DNA of 64,000 bases from Tsukamurella tyrosinosolvens (GTDB lineage Bacteria > Actinomycetota > Actinomycetes > Mycobacteriales > Mycobacteriaceae): the NCBI RefSeq assembly GCF_900104775.1, contig NZ_FNSA01000003.1:2046001-2110000 (forward strand), read 5' to 3'. The notes beneath the pieces were generated by a model. It saw only the letters and a program-made list of their open reading frames with translations, was not told the DNA's origin and did no database searches. The translations under genes and the position numbers were made by a program. Below, one piece after another: positions 51,186-60,755 of the stretch (within the stretch, counting starts at the first letter, position 1; each line of letters starts with the position of its first letter).

Positions 51186-51911
51186 TCAGCGTGCGGTGAC
51201 GACGGGGCCGTTCGCGCCCGCTGCGATGCTCACGAGCCGGCCGTCGCGATGTGCTGCAGTGAGCACCCCGCCCGCGTCTCGGATGGCCCAGTTCTCGGCC
51301 CAGTAGGTGATGCCCGGCTCGACGTCGAGGGGCGGCTTGCCCCAGATCGCGTGGTCCGGGACGACCTGAATCTCGATGTCGTCGTGGAGCATCACCAGCC
51401 AACCGTTCCACCGGACCTCGGGTGCGTAGTCGGCCAACGGCCGAGGGACGATGACGGGGACCCGGTCGAAGCCGTCGCGGACATCCCAGACGCCCGAAGG
51501 GGTTCGCGAAGAGCCCCACGCTCTCCGTGCCTGCGTGATGTGGTCCACGACGAAGACGATCAAGGAGTTCGCCTCGTCGAGGTCGACCTCCAACCAGCGG
51601 GGATCCGTTGAGATGAGGGTAGAGCCGGAGTAGTCGAAGAAGGTGCCTCCGACGGTGAACATCCAGTCGAATGCCATGCCGACCTCGTCGCCGACGGGGC
51701 GACCGATTGCCAGACAGTCGGTGTCGGCGGTGATGCGGGGCAGCATTCCGTCGGTGATGTCGGCGGCGGTGAGGTACTCGCCTGGGGAGTCGGGGACGGG
51801 CGTAAGGGACCATCGGGCGACGAATTGCTCGACCAACCGACCGTCGAATCCGGCGCCGACCGCGAGTTCGGCCGAGGGAACGAAGGGATGCACGGCAACG
51901 GTGATGCCCAT
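51186..51911 (-). CDS. Hypothetical protein, unknown family
   Basis: 241 residues from ATG 51911. It looks like a globular soluble protein: many Trp/Asp/Gly positions ([40 protein letters not shown]) and no signal or membrane segment. I do not recognise the fold. It stands between the palindrome-bounded cassette and pdxS, convergent with the former and divergent from the latter. Confidence 0.65.
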   Translation of the reverse strand: MGITVAVHPFVPSAELAVGAGFDGRLVEQFVARWSLTPVPDSPGEYLTAADITDGMLPRITADTDCLAIGRPVGDEVGMAFDWMFTVGGTFFDYSGSTLISTDPRWLEVDLDEANSLIVFVVDHITQARRAWGSSRTPSGVWDVRDGFDRVPVIVPRPLADYAPEVRWNGWLVMLHDDIEIQVVPDHAIWGKPPLDVEPGITYWAENWAIRDAGGVLTAAHRDGRLVSIAAGANGPVVTAR

Positions 51912-52058
51912 GCAGTGAGTGTATGTCGTGCCGTATGTGCGGTCGGAACCTCTGCACGCGGCACCGTCGGAACCGACGGTGTGACCCGGGCTCGAAACCG
52001 CGCACCGTCATCGGGAATACTGGAGCCCCACACGTCCCAGCTACGAGGAGACCCATCA

Positions 52059-52964
52059 GTGACCACTGATCCCCAGACCGCACCCGTCACCGGCACCGCA
52101 CGCGTCAAGCGCGGCATGGCCGAGATGCTCAAGGGCGGCGTGATCATGGACGTGGTGACCCCCGAGCAGGCGAAGATCGCCGAGGACGCCGGTGCGGTCG
52201 CGGTCATGGCGCTCGAGCGCGTGCCCGCCGACATCCGCGCCCAGGGCGGCGTCAGCCGCATGTCGGACCCGGACATGATCGACGGCATCATCGAGGCCGT
52301 CAGCATCCCGGTCATGGCGAAGGCTCGTATCGGCCACTTCGTCGAGGCGCAGATCCTGCAGGCCCTCGGGGTGGACTACATCGACGAGTCCGAGGTCCTG
52401 ACCCCGGCCGACTACAGCAACCACATCGACAAGTTCGCCTTCACCGTGCCCTTCGTCTGTGGCGCGACCAACCTGGGCGAGGCGCTGCGCCGCATCACCG
52501 AGGGTGCCGCGATGATCCGCAGCAAGGGCGAGGCCGGCACCGGCGACGTCTCCAACGCGACCACGCACATGCGCAAGATTCGCGACGAGATCCGCCGCCT
52601 GACCTCGCTGCCCGAGGACGAGCTGTACGTCGCCGCCAAGGAGCTGCAGGCGCCGTACGACCTGGTCGTCGAGGTCGCCAAGAACGGCAAGCTGCCCGTG
52701 ACCCTGTTCACCGCGGGCGGCATCGCCACCCCGGCCGACGCGGCGATGATGATGCAGCTCGGCGCCGAAGGCGTGTTCGTGGGCTCCGGCATCTTCAAGT
52801 CGGGCAACCCCGAGCAGCGCGCCAAGGCGATCGTCGCCGCCACGACGTTCTACGACGACCCCGGCAAGCTCGCCGAGGTCTCGCGCGGGCTCGGCGAAGC
52901 GATGGTCGGAATCAACGTCGATGACATCCCGCAGCCGCATCGCCTGGCGGAACGCGGCTGGTAA
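52059..52964 (+). CDS. pdxS: Pyridoxal 5'-phosphate synthase, lyase subunit
   Basis: 301 residues from GTG 52059 behind GAGGAG. TIM barrel with the first Schiff-base lysine in [10 protein letters not shown], the second in the [12 protein letters not shown] phosphate loop, and [21 protein letters not shown]. It makes PLP from ribose-5-phosphate, glyceraldehyde-3-phosphate and ammonia delivered by PdxT, encoded 3.1 kb downstream. In mycobacteria pdxS, tesB and pdxT are adjacent; here two signalling genes lie between pdxS and tesB. Confidence 0.97.
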   Translation: MTTDPQTAPVTGTARVKRGMAEMLKGGVIMDVVTPEQAKIAEDAGAVAVMALERVPADIRAQGGVSRMSDPDMIDGIIEAVSIPVMAKARIGHFVEAQILQALGVDYIDESEVLTPADYSNHIDKFAFTVPFVCGATNLGEALRRITEGAAMIRSKGEAGTGDVSNATTHMRKIRDEIRRLTSLPEDELYVAAKELQAPYDLVVEVAKNGKLPVTLFTAGGIATPADAAMMMQLGAEGVFVGSGIFKSGNPEQRAKAIVAATTFYDDPGKLAEVSRGLGEAMVGINVDDIPQPHRLAERGW

Positions 52965-53062
52965 CGGCATGTCGCCCGCCGGTGTCCGACGATTCGCGCT
53001 AGCGTCGAGGCTGCGCGTGTCGGGCAGACGCGGGATGTGAAGTGGAAGCAGTGAGGCGGAGG

Positions 53063-54394
53063 ATGTCAGACCAAGCAACGGCCAGGGCCACCCAGGAGTA
53101 CGGGGCCCAGACGTCCCTGGGTGGATCGCAGGTGGAGGCGGCGCCCAACGTGTTGCGCGTACTCGCGTACATCGCTGATCTGTGCCTCGCGGCGACAGTG
53201 GTCGCCCTCGCCCTGATCGTCAACGTCGTGGCCGGCCTCGAGCTCGGCTGGGTGTTCCTCGGGATCGGTGCCGCTGTCGCGATCATCGCGTCGATCGTGC
53301 TGCACGGCCTTTACGGCGCGAGCCCCGGCAAGCTGCTCGCGGGTCTCAAGGTGGTCGACGCGGACTCCCACCACCCGATCGGTTTCCCGTCGTCCGCGAT
53401 CCGCTCGGTCGTCTTCAACGTTCTCGCGCCGCTCGTCTACCTCCCGGCCTGGTCGATCCTGGCCGACGGTGGCCGCCGCGGCGTCCACGAGAAGGCCTCG
53501 AAGTCCACCGTGGTCGACGACGCCGACGTCGCGACCCCGTCCCGCGCGCAGGCGCCCGCACCGTCGGGCCCGCTCGGCGGCCTGGTGACGGGAGAGTCCG
53601 ACAGCACCCTGCAGCGCATCCCGACCCCGCTGCCGGAGGAGACCCGCGTCGACGCGGTCGCCGCCGGAGCGGCCACCGAGGTCGTCGAGACCGGCGAGCC
53701 CCGGGAGCGGCTCCAGCCCCCGACGCTGCCGCCGCTGCCCGACGATGTTCCCGGCCTGCGCCCGATCCCGCCGCGCTTCGGTCCGCCGCCCACCGAGGGC
53801 GACGAGCCCACGACCGGTCTGCCGCCGGCCGCTGCGTTCGCGCCCCCGCCGGCGCAGGCGGCGCAGCAGCCGCCCCAGCAGTTCGCGCCGCGCCCCAGCG
53901 GGCCCACCGGCCCCAGCGGCCAGCCTCGCGGTCCCGTGCAGGGGCAGCCGCCCGCGGGCCCGCCGGCGGGTCGGCCGCTCGCGCCCCAGGGCGCTCAGCC
54001 CCAGGGCCAGCCGCAACAGCCTCAGCAGCCGCGCCCGCCGGCCCCCGCACCGACGGGTGGCGCGCCGATCGTGCTGCGCTTCGACGACGGGCACTCGGTC
54101 GACGTCCGCGGCGACGGCATCATCGGCCGCGAGCCGGTCGTGCCGCAGAGTGCGGACCCGTCGAAGGTCACCAAGCACGTGCTGGTCGACGACACCGCTT
54201 CGGTGTCGAAGACCCACTTGCTGTTCGGCATCACCCGCGGTGAACTGTGGGTGGAGGACGTGGGCTCGACCAACGGTTCCGCGATCGCGCTGGGCGATTC
54301 GTGGACCGAGCTCACCAAGGGAGTCAGGTACGCCGTGGAGAAGGGCAGCGTCGTGCATATGGGTCAGCGCAGTTTCAAGGTGTTCGGCGGATGA
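53063..54394 (+). CDS. RDD-family membrane protein with C-terminal FHA domain
   Basis: 443 residues from ATG 53063 (GTG 53042 is an alternative). The RDD domain covers about residues 30-150, with VLRVLAYIADLCLAATVVAL, GASPGKLLAGLKVVD and a final helix. A long Pro/Gln-rich linker (about 165-330) leads to an FHA domain with GREP, SVSKTHLLF and STNGSA, which supply the Arg, Ser/His and Asn phosphothreonine contacts. It would bind a phosphorylated partner at the membrane. ATGA overlap with the PP2C gene; a kinase is encoded 3 kb upstream. Confidence 0.88.
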   Translation: MSDQATARATQEYGAQTSLGGSQVEAAPNVLRVLAYIADLCLAATVVALALIVNVVAGLELGWVFLGIGAAVAIIASIVLHGLYGASPGKLLAGLKVVDADSHHPIGFPSSAIRSVVFNVLAPLVYLPAWSILADGGRRGVHEKASKSTVVDDADVATPSRAQAPAPSGPLGGLVTGESDSTLQRIPTPLPEETRVDAVAAGAATEVVETGEPRERLQPPTLPPLPDDVPGLRPIPPRFGPPPTEGDEPTTGLPPAAAFAPPPAQAAQQPPQQFAPRPSGPTGPSGQPRGPVQGQPPAGPPAGRPLAPQGAQPQGQPQQPQQPRPPAPAPTGGAPIVLRFDDGHSVDVRGDGIIGREPVVPQSADPSKVTKHVLVDDTASVSKTHLLFGITRGELWVEDVGSTNGSAIALGDSWTELTKGVRYAVEKGSVVHMGQRSFKVFGG

Positions 54395-55194
54395 CGACAG
54401 AAGCGGGGGAGGCGCGCTCCGAGATCGTCTACGGAGTGCAGGGCGGCGTGTCCATGAAGTGGGTCGCCATCAGTAATCCCGGTCGGGTGCGCCTGACCAA
54501 CGAGGACGGTGCGCTCACCGGTCCCGGCATGTTCCTGCTGGCAGACGGCATGGGAGGCCACGACGCCGGCGAGGTGGCCTCGGCCGCCGCGCTCGAGGCG
54601 CTGGCCGAGGTCTTCGGCCCGGAGCCCGCGGACGCGCAGGTGGTGATGGAGCAGGTCGTCGACCGGCTGCGCGACGCGCACGCCGCGATCGAGGCCATCG
54701 ACTCCGAGACCGGCAAGCGGGCGGGCACCACGGTGACCGGCGTGCTGCTCACCACCTACGAGGGCGTGCCGCACTGGCTGGTGGTCAATATCGGCGACTC
54801 GCGCACCTATCGCCTCGCGGAGGGCTACTTCGAGCAGCTGACCGTCGACCACTCGCAGGTCCAGGAGCTCATCAACGGCGGCTTCCTCAGCCCCGAGCAG
54901 GCCCGCGTCGACCCGCGCCGCAACGTCATCACCCGCGCCCTCGGCGCCGGGATGGAGCCCGACGCCGACTTCTGGATCGTCCCGGCGCAGCCGCGCGAGA
55001 AGCTGCTGGTGTGCTCCGACGGCCTCAACGGCGAGCTCACAGACGACGAGATCCGGCAGATCCTCGAGAGCGACGTGCCGATCGACGAGTGCGCGGATCA
55101 GCTCGTCGCCGGGGCGCTCAACGCCGGCGGACGCGACAACGTGACGGTGATCGTGGTGGACGCCACGACGGAAGACACCGATCCGGACTGGTGA
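54391..55194 (+). CDS. PP2C-family Ser/Thr protein phosphatase
   Basis: 267 residues from ATG 54391. PPM motifs are in order: RLTNEDGALTGPG, LLADGMGGHDAGEVAS (metal-binding Asp and Gly), VVNIGDSRTYRL, LLVCSDGLNGELTDDEI and GGRDNVTVIVV. It lacks a membrane segment, unlike PstP. It should reverse the action of the nearby kinase, with the FHA protein as likely substrate or scaffold. Start overlaps the FHA stop by four bases. Confidence 0.93.
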   Translation: MTTEAGEARSEIVYGVQGGVSMKWVAISNPGRVRLTNEDGALTGPGMFLLADGMGGHDAGEVASAAALEALAEVFGPEPADAQVVMEQVVDRLRDAHAAIEAIDSETGKRAGTTVTGVLLTTYEGVPHWLVVNIGDSRTYRLAEGYFEQLTVDHSQVQELINGGFLSPEQARVDPRRNVITRALGAGMEPDADFWIVPAQPREKLLVCSDGLNGELTDDEIRQILESDVPIDECADQLVAGALNAGGRDNVTVIVVDATTEDTDPDW

Positions 55195-55200
55195 CCTGAG

Positions 55201-55206
55201 TAGAGT
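55201..55206 (+). promoter_or_regulatory. -10 element of a leaderless tesB promoter
   Basis: TAGAGT ends 8 bases before GTG 55215 and no ribosome site is present, so the transcript probably starts at the start codon. Confidence 0.5.
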
Positions 55207-55214
55207 CATCCCTC

Positions 55215-56039
55215 GTGGCTGACATCGAAGCGCTGCTGAGTCTGGAACAGATCGACCGCGACATCTTCCGCGGCATTCACGCCCCGTCGGTGCTGGTCCG
55301 GACGTTCGGCGGCCAGGTGGCCGGCCAGGCCCTGCGGTCGGCCATCGAGACCGTGCCGGACACCATGCAGGTGCACTCGCTGCACGGCTACTTCCTGCGG
55401 CCCGGCAATCCGGACGCCGACACCGTCTTCCTCGTGGACCGGATCCGCGACGGCCGGTCCTTCTGCACCCGTCGGGTCAACGGCGTGCAGGACGGCGAGG
55501 CGATCTTCTCCATGTCGGCGTCGTTCCAGCTGCCCGGCCAGGACGGCATCGAGCACGCCGACGAGATGCCGCCCACCCAGGACCCCGAGTCCGTGCTCAG
55601 CCCGCGCGAGGACCCCAACGCCACACGGGAGAGCCTCGGACTGTTCGAGGAGTGGAGCGACTGGGACATCCGGATCGTCCCGCAGGACGAGACGGCCCCG
55701 TACGTGGGCCGCGCGGTGCACCAGCAGGTGTGGTTCCGGCACATCAAGCGCCTGCCCGACGATCAGAACACCCACGTCAGCGCGCTCGCCTACATGAGCG
55801 ACATGACCCTGCTCGGCTCCGCGCGCGTGGCGCACCCGGGAGTCGACACCCAGGTGGCGTCGCTCGACCACGCCATGTGGTTCCTGCGGCCCTTCCGCGC
55901 CGATGAGTGGCTCCTCTACGACCAGACCTCCCCGTCCGCCGGGGGTGGGCGTGCGCTCACCGCCGGGCGGATCTTCGCGCGCGACGGGGCGCTCGTCGCC
56001 GTCGTCATCCAGGAGGGCCTGCACCGCTTCCGGGCGTGA
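55215..56039 (+). CDS. tesB: Acyl-CoA thioesterase II
   Basis: 274 residues, double-hotdog. FGGQVAGQALRSAIETVPD holds the first hotdog helix; RAVHQQVWFRHIKRLPDDQN and HPGVDTQVASLDHAMWFLRP the second, including the family Asp/Gln/Thr triad region. It hydrolyses medium- and long-chain acyl-CoA. Same position as Rv2605c (tesB2) between pdxS and pdxT in mycobacteria. Confidence 0.93.
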   Translation: MADIEALLSLEQIDRDIFRGIHAPSVLVRTFGGQVAGQALRSAIETVPDTMQVHSLHGYFLRPGNPDADTVFLVDRIRDGRSFCTRRVNGVQDGEAIFSMSASFQLPGQDGIEHADEMPPTQDPESVLSPREDPNATRESLGLFEEWSDWDIRIVPQDETAPYVGRAVHQQVWFRHIKRLPDDQNTHVSALAYMSDMTLLGSARVAHPGVDTQVASLDHAMWFLRPFRADEWLLYDQTSPSAGGGRALTAGRIFARDGALVAVVIQEGLHRFRA

Positions 56040-56052
56040 CCGCGCCGCCGTT

Positions 56053-56058
56053 TAGGCT
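56053..56058 (+). promoter_or_regulatory. -10 element of a leaderless pdxT promoter
   Basis: TAGGCT ends 8 bases before GTG 56067, with no ribosome site between. It is a separate start site from tesB. Confidence 0.5.
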
Positions 56059-56066
56059 GGCTCCCC

Positions 56067-56672
56067 GTGACCGTACGGATCGGAGTCCTCGCTCTCCAGG
56101 GTGACGTGCGCGAGCACCGTCACGCGCTCGAGGCGGCCGGCGCCGTCACCACGACGGTGCGGACCGCCGAAGACCTCGCTGCGGTGGACGGCATCGTCAT
56201 CCCCGGCGGGGAGTCGACCACGATGAGTCGGCTGCTCGGCGTCTTCGACCTCTTCGACCCGCTCCGCGACGCCCTCGCCGCGGGCCTCCCGGCCTACGGT
56301 TCCTGCGCCGGCATGATCCTGCTCGCCTCGGAGGTGCTCGACACCCGCCCGGACGCGCGCTGCCTCGGAGCCATCGACATGACGGTGCGACGGAACGCCT
56401 TCGGCCGGCAGGTCGACTCCTTCGAGACCGACCTCGCGGTCGAGGGCGTCGACGGTGCCCCGGTGCGTGCGGTGTTCATCCGCGCGCCGTGGGTGGAGCG
56501 CGTCGGCGAGGGCGTCGAGGTGCTGGCGAGGGTGCCCGCGGGGGCCGGTCCGACGGCGGGTACGGTGGTCGCTGTTCGACAGGGTGTGACGATGGCCACA
56601 TCCTTCCATCCCGAGGTCACGGGCGATCTGCGGATCCACCGTCGCTTCGTGGACAGTGTCCGGCGGCGATGA
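56067..56672 (+). CDS. pdxT: Pyridoxal 5'-phosphate synthase, glutaminase subunit
   Basis: 201 residues. Class I amidotransferase: [12 protein letters not shown] at the N-terminus, [11 protein letters not shown], nucleophile Cys in [11 protein letters not shown], and His/Glu in TSFHPEV. It releases ammonia from glutamine and passes it to PdxS. A GTG start with upstream TAGGCT suggests a leaderless mRNA. Confidence 0.96.
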   Translation: MTVRIGVLALQGDVREHRHALEAAGAVTTTVRTAEDLAAVDGIVIPGGESTTMSRLLGVFDLFDPLRDALAAGLPAYGSCAGMILLASEVLDTRPDARCLGAIDMTVRRNAFGRQVDSFETDLAVEGVDGAPVRAVFIRAPWVERVGEGVEVLARVPAGAGPTAGTVVAVRQGVTMATSFHPEVTGDLRIHRRFVDSVRRR

Positions 56673-56700
56673 CCCCGCCGCGGAAGAGGGGAGTGGCGTC

Positions 56701-58092
56701 GTGAGCTACATGCCGGTGACGGATTCGATGTTCCTGATGGCGGAGTCCCGTGAGCATCCGATGCACGTCGGCGGTCTGCAGCTGTTCACGCCGCCCGAGG
56801 GCGCGGGGCCCGATTTCGTGCGCTCGGTGGTCGAGACGATGCGCGACCATACGAAGGTCAGCGAGAAGTTCGGCCGGCGTCCCGCGGACCCCGTCGGGAT
56901 CCTCGGCAACACCTGGTGGTCCGAGGTCGATTCGATCGACCTCGAGTACCACGTCCGGCACTCCGCGCTGCCCCAGCCGGGCCGCATCCGGGAGCTGTTC
57001 CAGCAGGTCTCCCTGTGGCACGAGACCCTCCTGGACCGGCATCGCCCGATGTGGGAGGTGCACGTCATCGAGGGCCTGGAGGACGGCCGGTTCGCGGTCT
57101 ACTCGAAGGTCCATCACTCGCTGGTCGACGGGGTGTCCGCCCTGCGGTACATGACGCTGGCCCTGTCGCCCGATCCGGACGACCGCGAGGGCCGCGTGGT
57201 CTGGCAGCCCGGTCTCGGGCGCCGCCGGAAGCCGGAGACGGCGGAGGCACCGTCGAAGGGCGGCCTGCCCTTCAACCCGCTCAGCGCGGCGAAGCAGATC
57301 GGCGGCCTCACCGGCGAGGTGCTGGGCATGCTGCCCGCCTCGATGAAGGTCGCGGGCACGTCCATCCGGGACCACGACTACAAGGCGCCCTTCCAGGCCC
57401 CGCACACCATCTTCAACGTGCCGATCGGCGGCGCGCGACGGTTCGTCGCGCAGTCGTACTCGCTGGATCGGATCGACGCGGTCCGGCAGAAGGCCGGCGC
57501 GACGGTCAACGACATCGTGCTCGCCATGTGCGGCGCCGCCCTGCGCGCCTACCTGCTGGAACTGAACGAGCTGCCCGACCGCTCGCTGACGGCGATGGTG
57601 CCGGTGTCGCTGCACAAGGAGGGTTCCGAGTCCTCCTCGAATGCGGTCGGCGCCGTGATCTCGACGCTGGCGACCGATCTCACCGACCCCGCGGCGCGGG
57701 TGACCGCGATCCAGGATTCGGTGCGCGCCGCGCGCAAGGTGATGGGCGAGTTGTCGCCGCTGCAGGTCCTCGCGCTCAGCGCGGCCAACATCGCGGGCCT
57801 CGCGCCGGGCATGCTGCCCGGGTACCGGGGCGTCGCGCGGCCGCCGTTCAACCTGGTCATCTCGAACGTCCCGGGGCCGCGCGAGGCGATGTACTGGAAC
57901 GGTGCGCACCTCGACGGCGTCTACCCCGCGTCCATCCCGTGGGAAGGCCAGGCGGTGAACATCACCATCTGCACCAACAACCGGAACCTGGAGTTCGGGA
58001 TCACGGCGTGCCGGACGTCGGTCCCGCACGTGCAGCGCCTCATCCACCACCTCGAGGACGCGTTGTCGGAGCTGGAGAAGGCTTTCACGTAA
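56701..58092 (+). CDS. WS/DGAT wax ester synthase / diacylglycerol acyltransferase
   Basis: 463 residues from GTG 56701 behind GAGGGGAG. The active-site motif HHSLVDG (HHxxxDG) is near residue 140. VPVSLHKEGSESSSNAVGAV and LVISNVPGPREAMYWNGAHL are landmarks of the C-terminal half. It makes triacylglycerol or wax esters from acyl-CoA; mycolata carry many copies. Sits between pdxT and yebC, where M. tuberculosis has none. Confidence 0.93.
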   Translation: MSYMPVTDSMFLMAESREHPMHVGGLQLFTPPEGAGPDFVRSVVETMRDHTKVSEKFGRRPADPVGILGNTWWSEVDSIDLEYHVRHSALPQPGRIRELFQQVSLWHETLLDRHRPMWEVHVIEGLEDGRFAVYSKVHHSLVDGVSALRYMTLALSPDPDDREGRVVWQPGLGRRRKPETAEAPSKGGLPFNPLSAAKQIGGLTGEVLGMLPASMKVAGTSIRDHDYKAPFQAPHTIFNVPIGGARRFVAQSYSLDRIDAVRQKAGATVNDIVLAMCGAALRAYLLELNELPDRSLTAMVPVSLHKEGSESSSNAVGAVISTLATDLTDPAARVTAIQDSVRAARKVMGELSPLQVLALSAANIAGLAPGMLPGYRGVARPPFNLVISNVPGPREAMYWNGAHLDGVYPASIPWEGQAVNITICTNNRNLEFGITACRTSVPHVQRLIHHLEDALSELEKAFT

Positions 58093-58137
58093 ACTCGCAG
58101 GGTTGAGACAGCGCACCCGAACGGAATCGAGGGATCG

Positions 58138-58893
58138 ATGAGCGGCCATTCCAAATGGGCCACCACCAAGCACAAGAAGGCGGCGATCGACGCCAAGCGC
58201 GGCAAGCTCTTCGCCAAGCTGATCAAGAACATCGAGGTCGCGGCCCGCACGGGTGGTAGCGATCCCGACGGCAACCCGACGCTGTACGACGCCATCCAGA
58301 AGGCGAAGAAGACCTCGGTCCCGAACGACAACATCGAGCGCGCCCGGAAGCGCGGCGGTGGCGAGGAGGCGGGCGGCGCCGACTGGCAGACCATCATGTA
58401 CGAGGGTTACGGCCCCAACGGCGTGGCGGTCCTCATCGAGTGCCTGACCGACAACCGCAACCGCGCCGCCGGCGAGGTCCGCGTCGCGATGACCCGCAAC
58501 GGCGGCAACATGGCCGACCCGGGCTCCGTCGCGTACCTGTTCACCCGCAAGGGCATCGTCACCCTGGACAAGAACGACCAGGCCGAGGACGACGTGCTCA
58601 TGGCCGTGCTCGACGCGGGCGCCGAGGAGATCAGCGACCTGGGCGACCAGTTCGAGATCATCTCCGAGCCGACCGATCTCGTCGCGGTGCGCAGCGCGCT
58701 GCAGGAGGCCGGCATCGATTACGAGTCGGCCGAGTCCGGCTTCCGCGCGTCGGTCGAGGTCCCCGTCGACGCCGACGGTGCGCGCAAGGTGTTCAAGCTG
58801 GTCGACGCGCTGGAGGACAGCGACGACGTGCAGAACGTGTACACCAACGTCGACATCTCCGACGAGGTCCTGGCGGAGCTCGACGAGGACTGA
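58138..58893 (+). CDS. yebC: YebC/PmpR-family regulator (TACO1-like)
   Basis: 251 residues, usual size. [20 protein letters not shown] at the start and [20 protein letters not shown] further on are diagnostic. Homologues bind DNA in some bacteria and help ribosomes through proline stretches in others. Counterpart of Rv2603c. Within the conserved segment running on to ruvCAB. Confidence 0.95.
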   Translation: MSGHSKWATTKHKKAAIDAKRGKLFAKLIKNIEVAARTGGSDPDGNPTLYDAIQKAKKTSVPNDNIERARKRGGGEEAGGADWQTIMYEGYGPNGVAVLIECLTDNRNRAAGEVRVAMTRNGGNMADPGSVAYLFTRKGIVTLDKNDQAEDDVLMAVLDAGAEEISDLGDQFEIISEPTDLVAVRSALQEAGIDYESAESGFRASVEVPVDADGARKVFKLVDALEDSDDVQNVYTNVDISDEVLAELDED

Positions 58894-58949
58894 TGCCCTG
58901 AGATTGCCGTATCGCATCGCCCCTACTGTGCGGTAATAATGCGTCAGGA

Positions 58950-58955
58950 TATTCT
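58950..58955 (+). promoter_or_regulatory. -10 element of a leaderless VanW-protein promoter
   Basis: TATTCT ends 6 bases before GTG 58962, with no ribosome site between. Confidence 0.45.
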
Positions 58956-58961
58956 CAGGTT

Positions 58962-60665
58962 GTGACTCCCACCCGAACGGCGCTGCGCCGTGCCCCGGCC
59001 CTGGCGTTGGTGGTGGCCCTGCTGCTCGGAGCCGGCGGTGCGGCGGTCTGGGAATCGGGGCGCGCCGAGACCGTGCACGGTGCGACGGCGGTGGGGGTCG
59101 AGTTCGGCGCGCTGGGCCGCGACGACGCGACCCACCGCCTCGACGATGCGGCGAAGCGCGTGGATGCGGAGCCGATCACGCTGCGCACCGCGAAGGGTGA
59201 GGTCCGGCTCCAGCCCGCGCAGCTCGGGCTGTCCATGGACGTGCCGGGCACCGTCCAGCGCGCGATCGACGAGCGCTCGCCGCTGCGGGACCTGATCGGG
59301 CTGGTCAGAGACCGGCACGTGCACCCCGCCTCCACGCTGAACCGGCAGGTCTTCGACGCCGCCATCACGAAGGCCTCCGGCGCCCTGACGTCGGAGGCCG
59401 GCGACGGCGCCGTGATCTTCCGGGGCGGCAAGCCCGTCGCCGTCGAGCCCAAGGCCGGCGACAAGATCGACCTGGCCAGGGCCGCGGAGGCCGTCGCCGC
59501 CGCGTGGCCCGACTCCACCGACATCACCGTCCCCACGGAGGCCGTGCGGCCCACCGTCTCCGTGGACGTGGTCCGGGCCGTCGCCTCCGGGGCGGCGGTG
59601 CGGGCCGTCGCCTCCGACGTCGTCCTCCGCCGCGACGCGGTGGGGCAGGTGGCCGCGGGCACCGTCGGCCGGGTCACCGGGACCGACATCGGCACGTTCC
59701 TCTCCTTCCAGCCCGACGGTGCCGGCAACCTCGCGCCCAAGGTCGACCGCGAGGCGGCGAAGAAGGTCCTCGGCACGCGGCTCGAATCCGCCGTCGCCAA
59801 GCCCAAGGACGCGAGCTTCGACCTGTCGGGCGGCACCCCGACGGTGACCGAGGCGGTCCCCGGCCGTGAGGTCGTGTGGGATCCGACGCTCGACGCCGTC
59901 ACCAAGGCCGTCACCGAGCAGTCCGCCCAGGGCCGCACCGCGACCGCGCAGTTCAAGGCCGTCGAGCCCAAGGTGTCGACCGCCAAGGCCAAGGAGCTCG
60001 GCGTGCGCGAGGTGGTTAGCGAGTTCTCCACCGGCGGCTTCAGCGACGCCTCGGGCGTGAACATCCGCAGGGTCGCCCAGCAGGTGAACGGCGCCGTCGT
60101 GCTGCCCGGCGAGACCTTCTCGCTCAACGGCTACACCGGCCCCCGCGGCACCGCCCAGGGCTATGTCGAGTCCGGCATCATCAACAACGGCCGCCCCGAT
60201 AAGGCCGTCGGCGGTGGCATCTCGCAGTTCGCCACGACGCTCTACAACGCCGCCTACTTCGCCGGCCTCGAGGACGCGGGCCACACCGAGCACAGCTACT
60301 ACATCTCCCGGTACCCCGAGGCGCGCGAGGCCACCGTCTTCGAGGGCGCGATCGACCTGCAGTTCCGCAACGACACCCCGTACGGCGTCGTCATCGAGTC
60401 CAGCGCGGGCTCGTCGTCGGTGTCCGTGCGGATGTGGAGCACGAAGACGCGCGAGGTGTCGTCGAGCACCGGCTCGCGGAGCCTGCCGACGCAGCCGTCG
60501 ACCATCCGGCTCGCCAAGGGCCCGCACTGCGTGGCCAGCACCGGCCAGCCCGGCTTCACCACCAGCAACACCCGGACGATCACCGACGTCAAGACCGGCA
60601 GCGTCCTCTCCCGCCACACCCGCACCGTGAAGTACGACCCGGTGCCCACGGTCATCTGCGAGTAG
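58962..60665 (+). CDS. Secreted VanW-domain protein with peptidoglycan-binding-like repeats
   Basis: 567 residues, GTG start. A signal or anchor helix (PALALVVALLLGAGGAAVWE) is followed by two PG_binding_4-like modules (about 60-310), and then the VanW domain (about 350-500): SDASGVNIRRVAQQVNGAVV, PGETFSLNGYTGPRG, GGGISQFATTLYNAAYFAGL. The tail holds two cysteines near CVASTGQP and VICE. VanW-type proteins are linked to cell wall and glycopeptide response; their enzymatic role is unsettled. Confidence 0.9.
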   Translation: MTPTRTALRRAPALALVVALLLGAGGAAVWESGRAETVHGATAVGVEFGALGRDDATHRLDDAAKRVDAEPITLRTAKGEVRLQPAQLGLSMDVPGTVQRAIDERSPLRDLIGLVRDRHVHPASTLNRQVFDAAITKASGALTSEAGDGAVIFRGGKPVAVEPKAGDKIDLARAAEAVAAAWPDSTDITVPTEAVRPTVSVDVVRAVASGAAVRAVASDVVLRRDAVGQVAAGTVGRVTGTDIGTFLSFQPDGAGNLAPKVDREAAKKVLGTRLESAVAKPKDASFDLSGGTPTVTEAVPGREVVWDPTLDAVTKAVTEQSAQGRTATAQFKAVEPKVSTAKAKELGVREVVSEFSTGGFSDASGVNIRRVAQQVNGAVVLPGETFSLNGYTGPRGTAQGYVESGIINNGRPDKAVGGGISQFATTLYNAAYFAGLEDAGHTEHSYYISRYPEAREATVFEGAIDLQFRNDTPYGVVIESSAGSSSVSVRMWSTKTREVSSSTGSRSLPTQPSTIRLAKGPHCVASTGQPGFTTSNTRTITDVKTGSVLSRHTRTVKYDPVPTVICE

Positions 60666-60704
60666 GTAGGCGCGTCGCTGCGTCCCGGTGGCGCACGGTG
60701 CGGG

Positions 60705-60727
60705 TATGCTCTCGAACAAAGGTTTGA
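60705..60727 (+). promoter_or_regulatory. ruvCAB promoter with SOS (LexA) box
   Basis: TCGAAC-AAAG-GTTTGA (60712-60727) matches the actinobacterial LexA consensus TCGAAC-N4-GTTCGA in 11 of 12 fixed positions. It lies directly behind a TATGCT -10 element (60705-60710) and 28 bases before the ruvC ATG. LexA would cover the transcription start and be removed after DNA damage. Confidence 0.85.
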
Positions 60728-60755
60728 CTGTTCGACGGTGCGCGGAGGTACGGCG

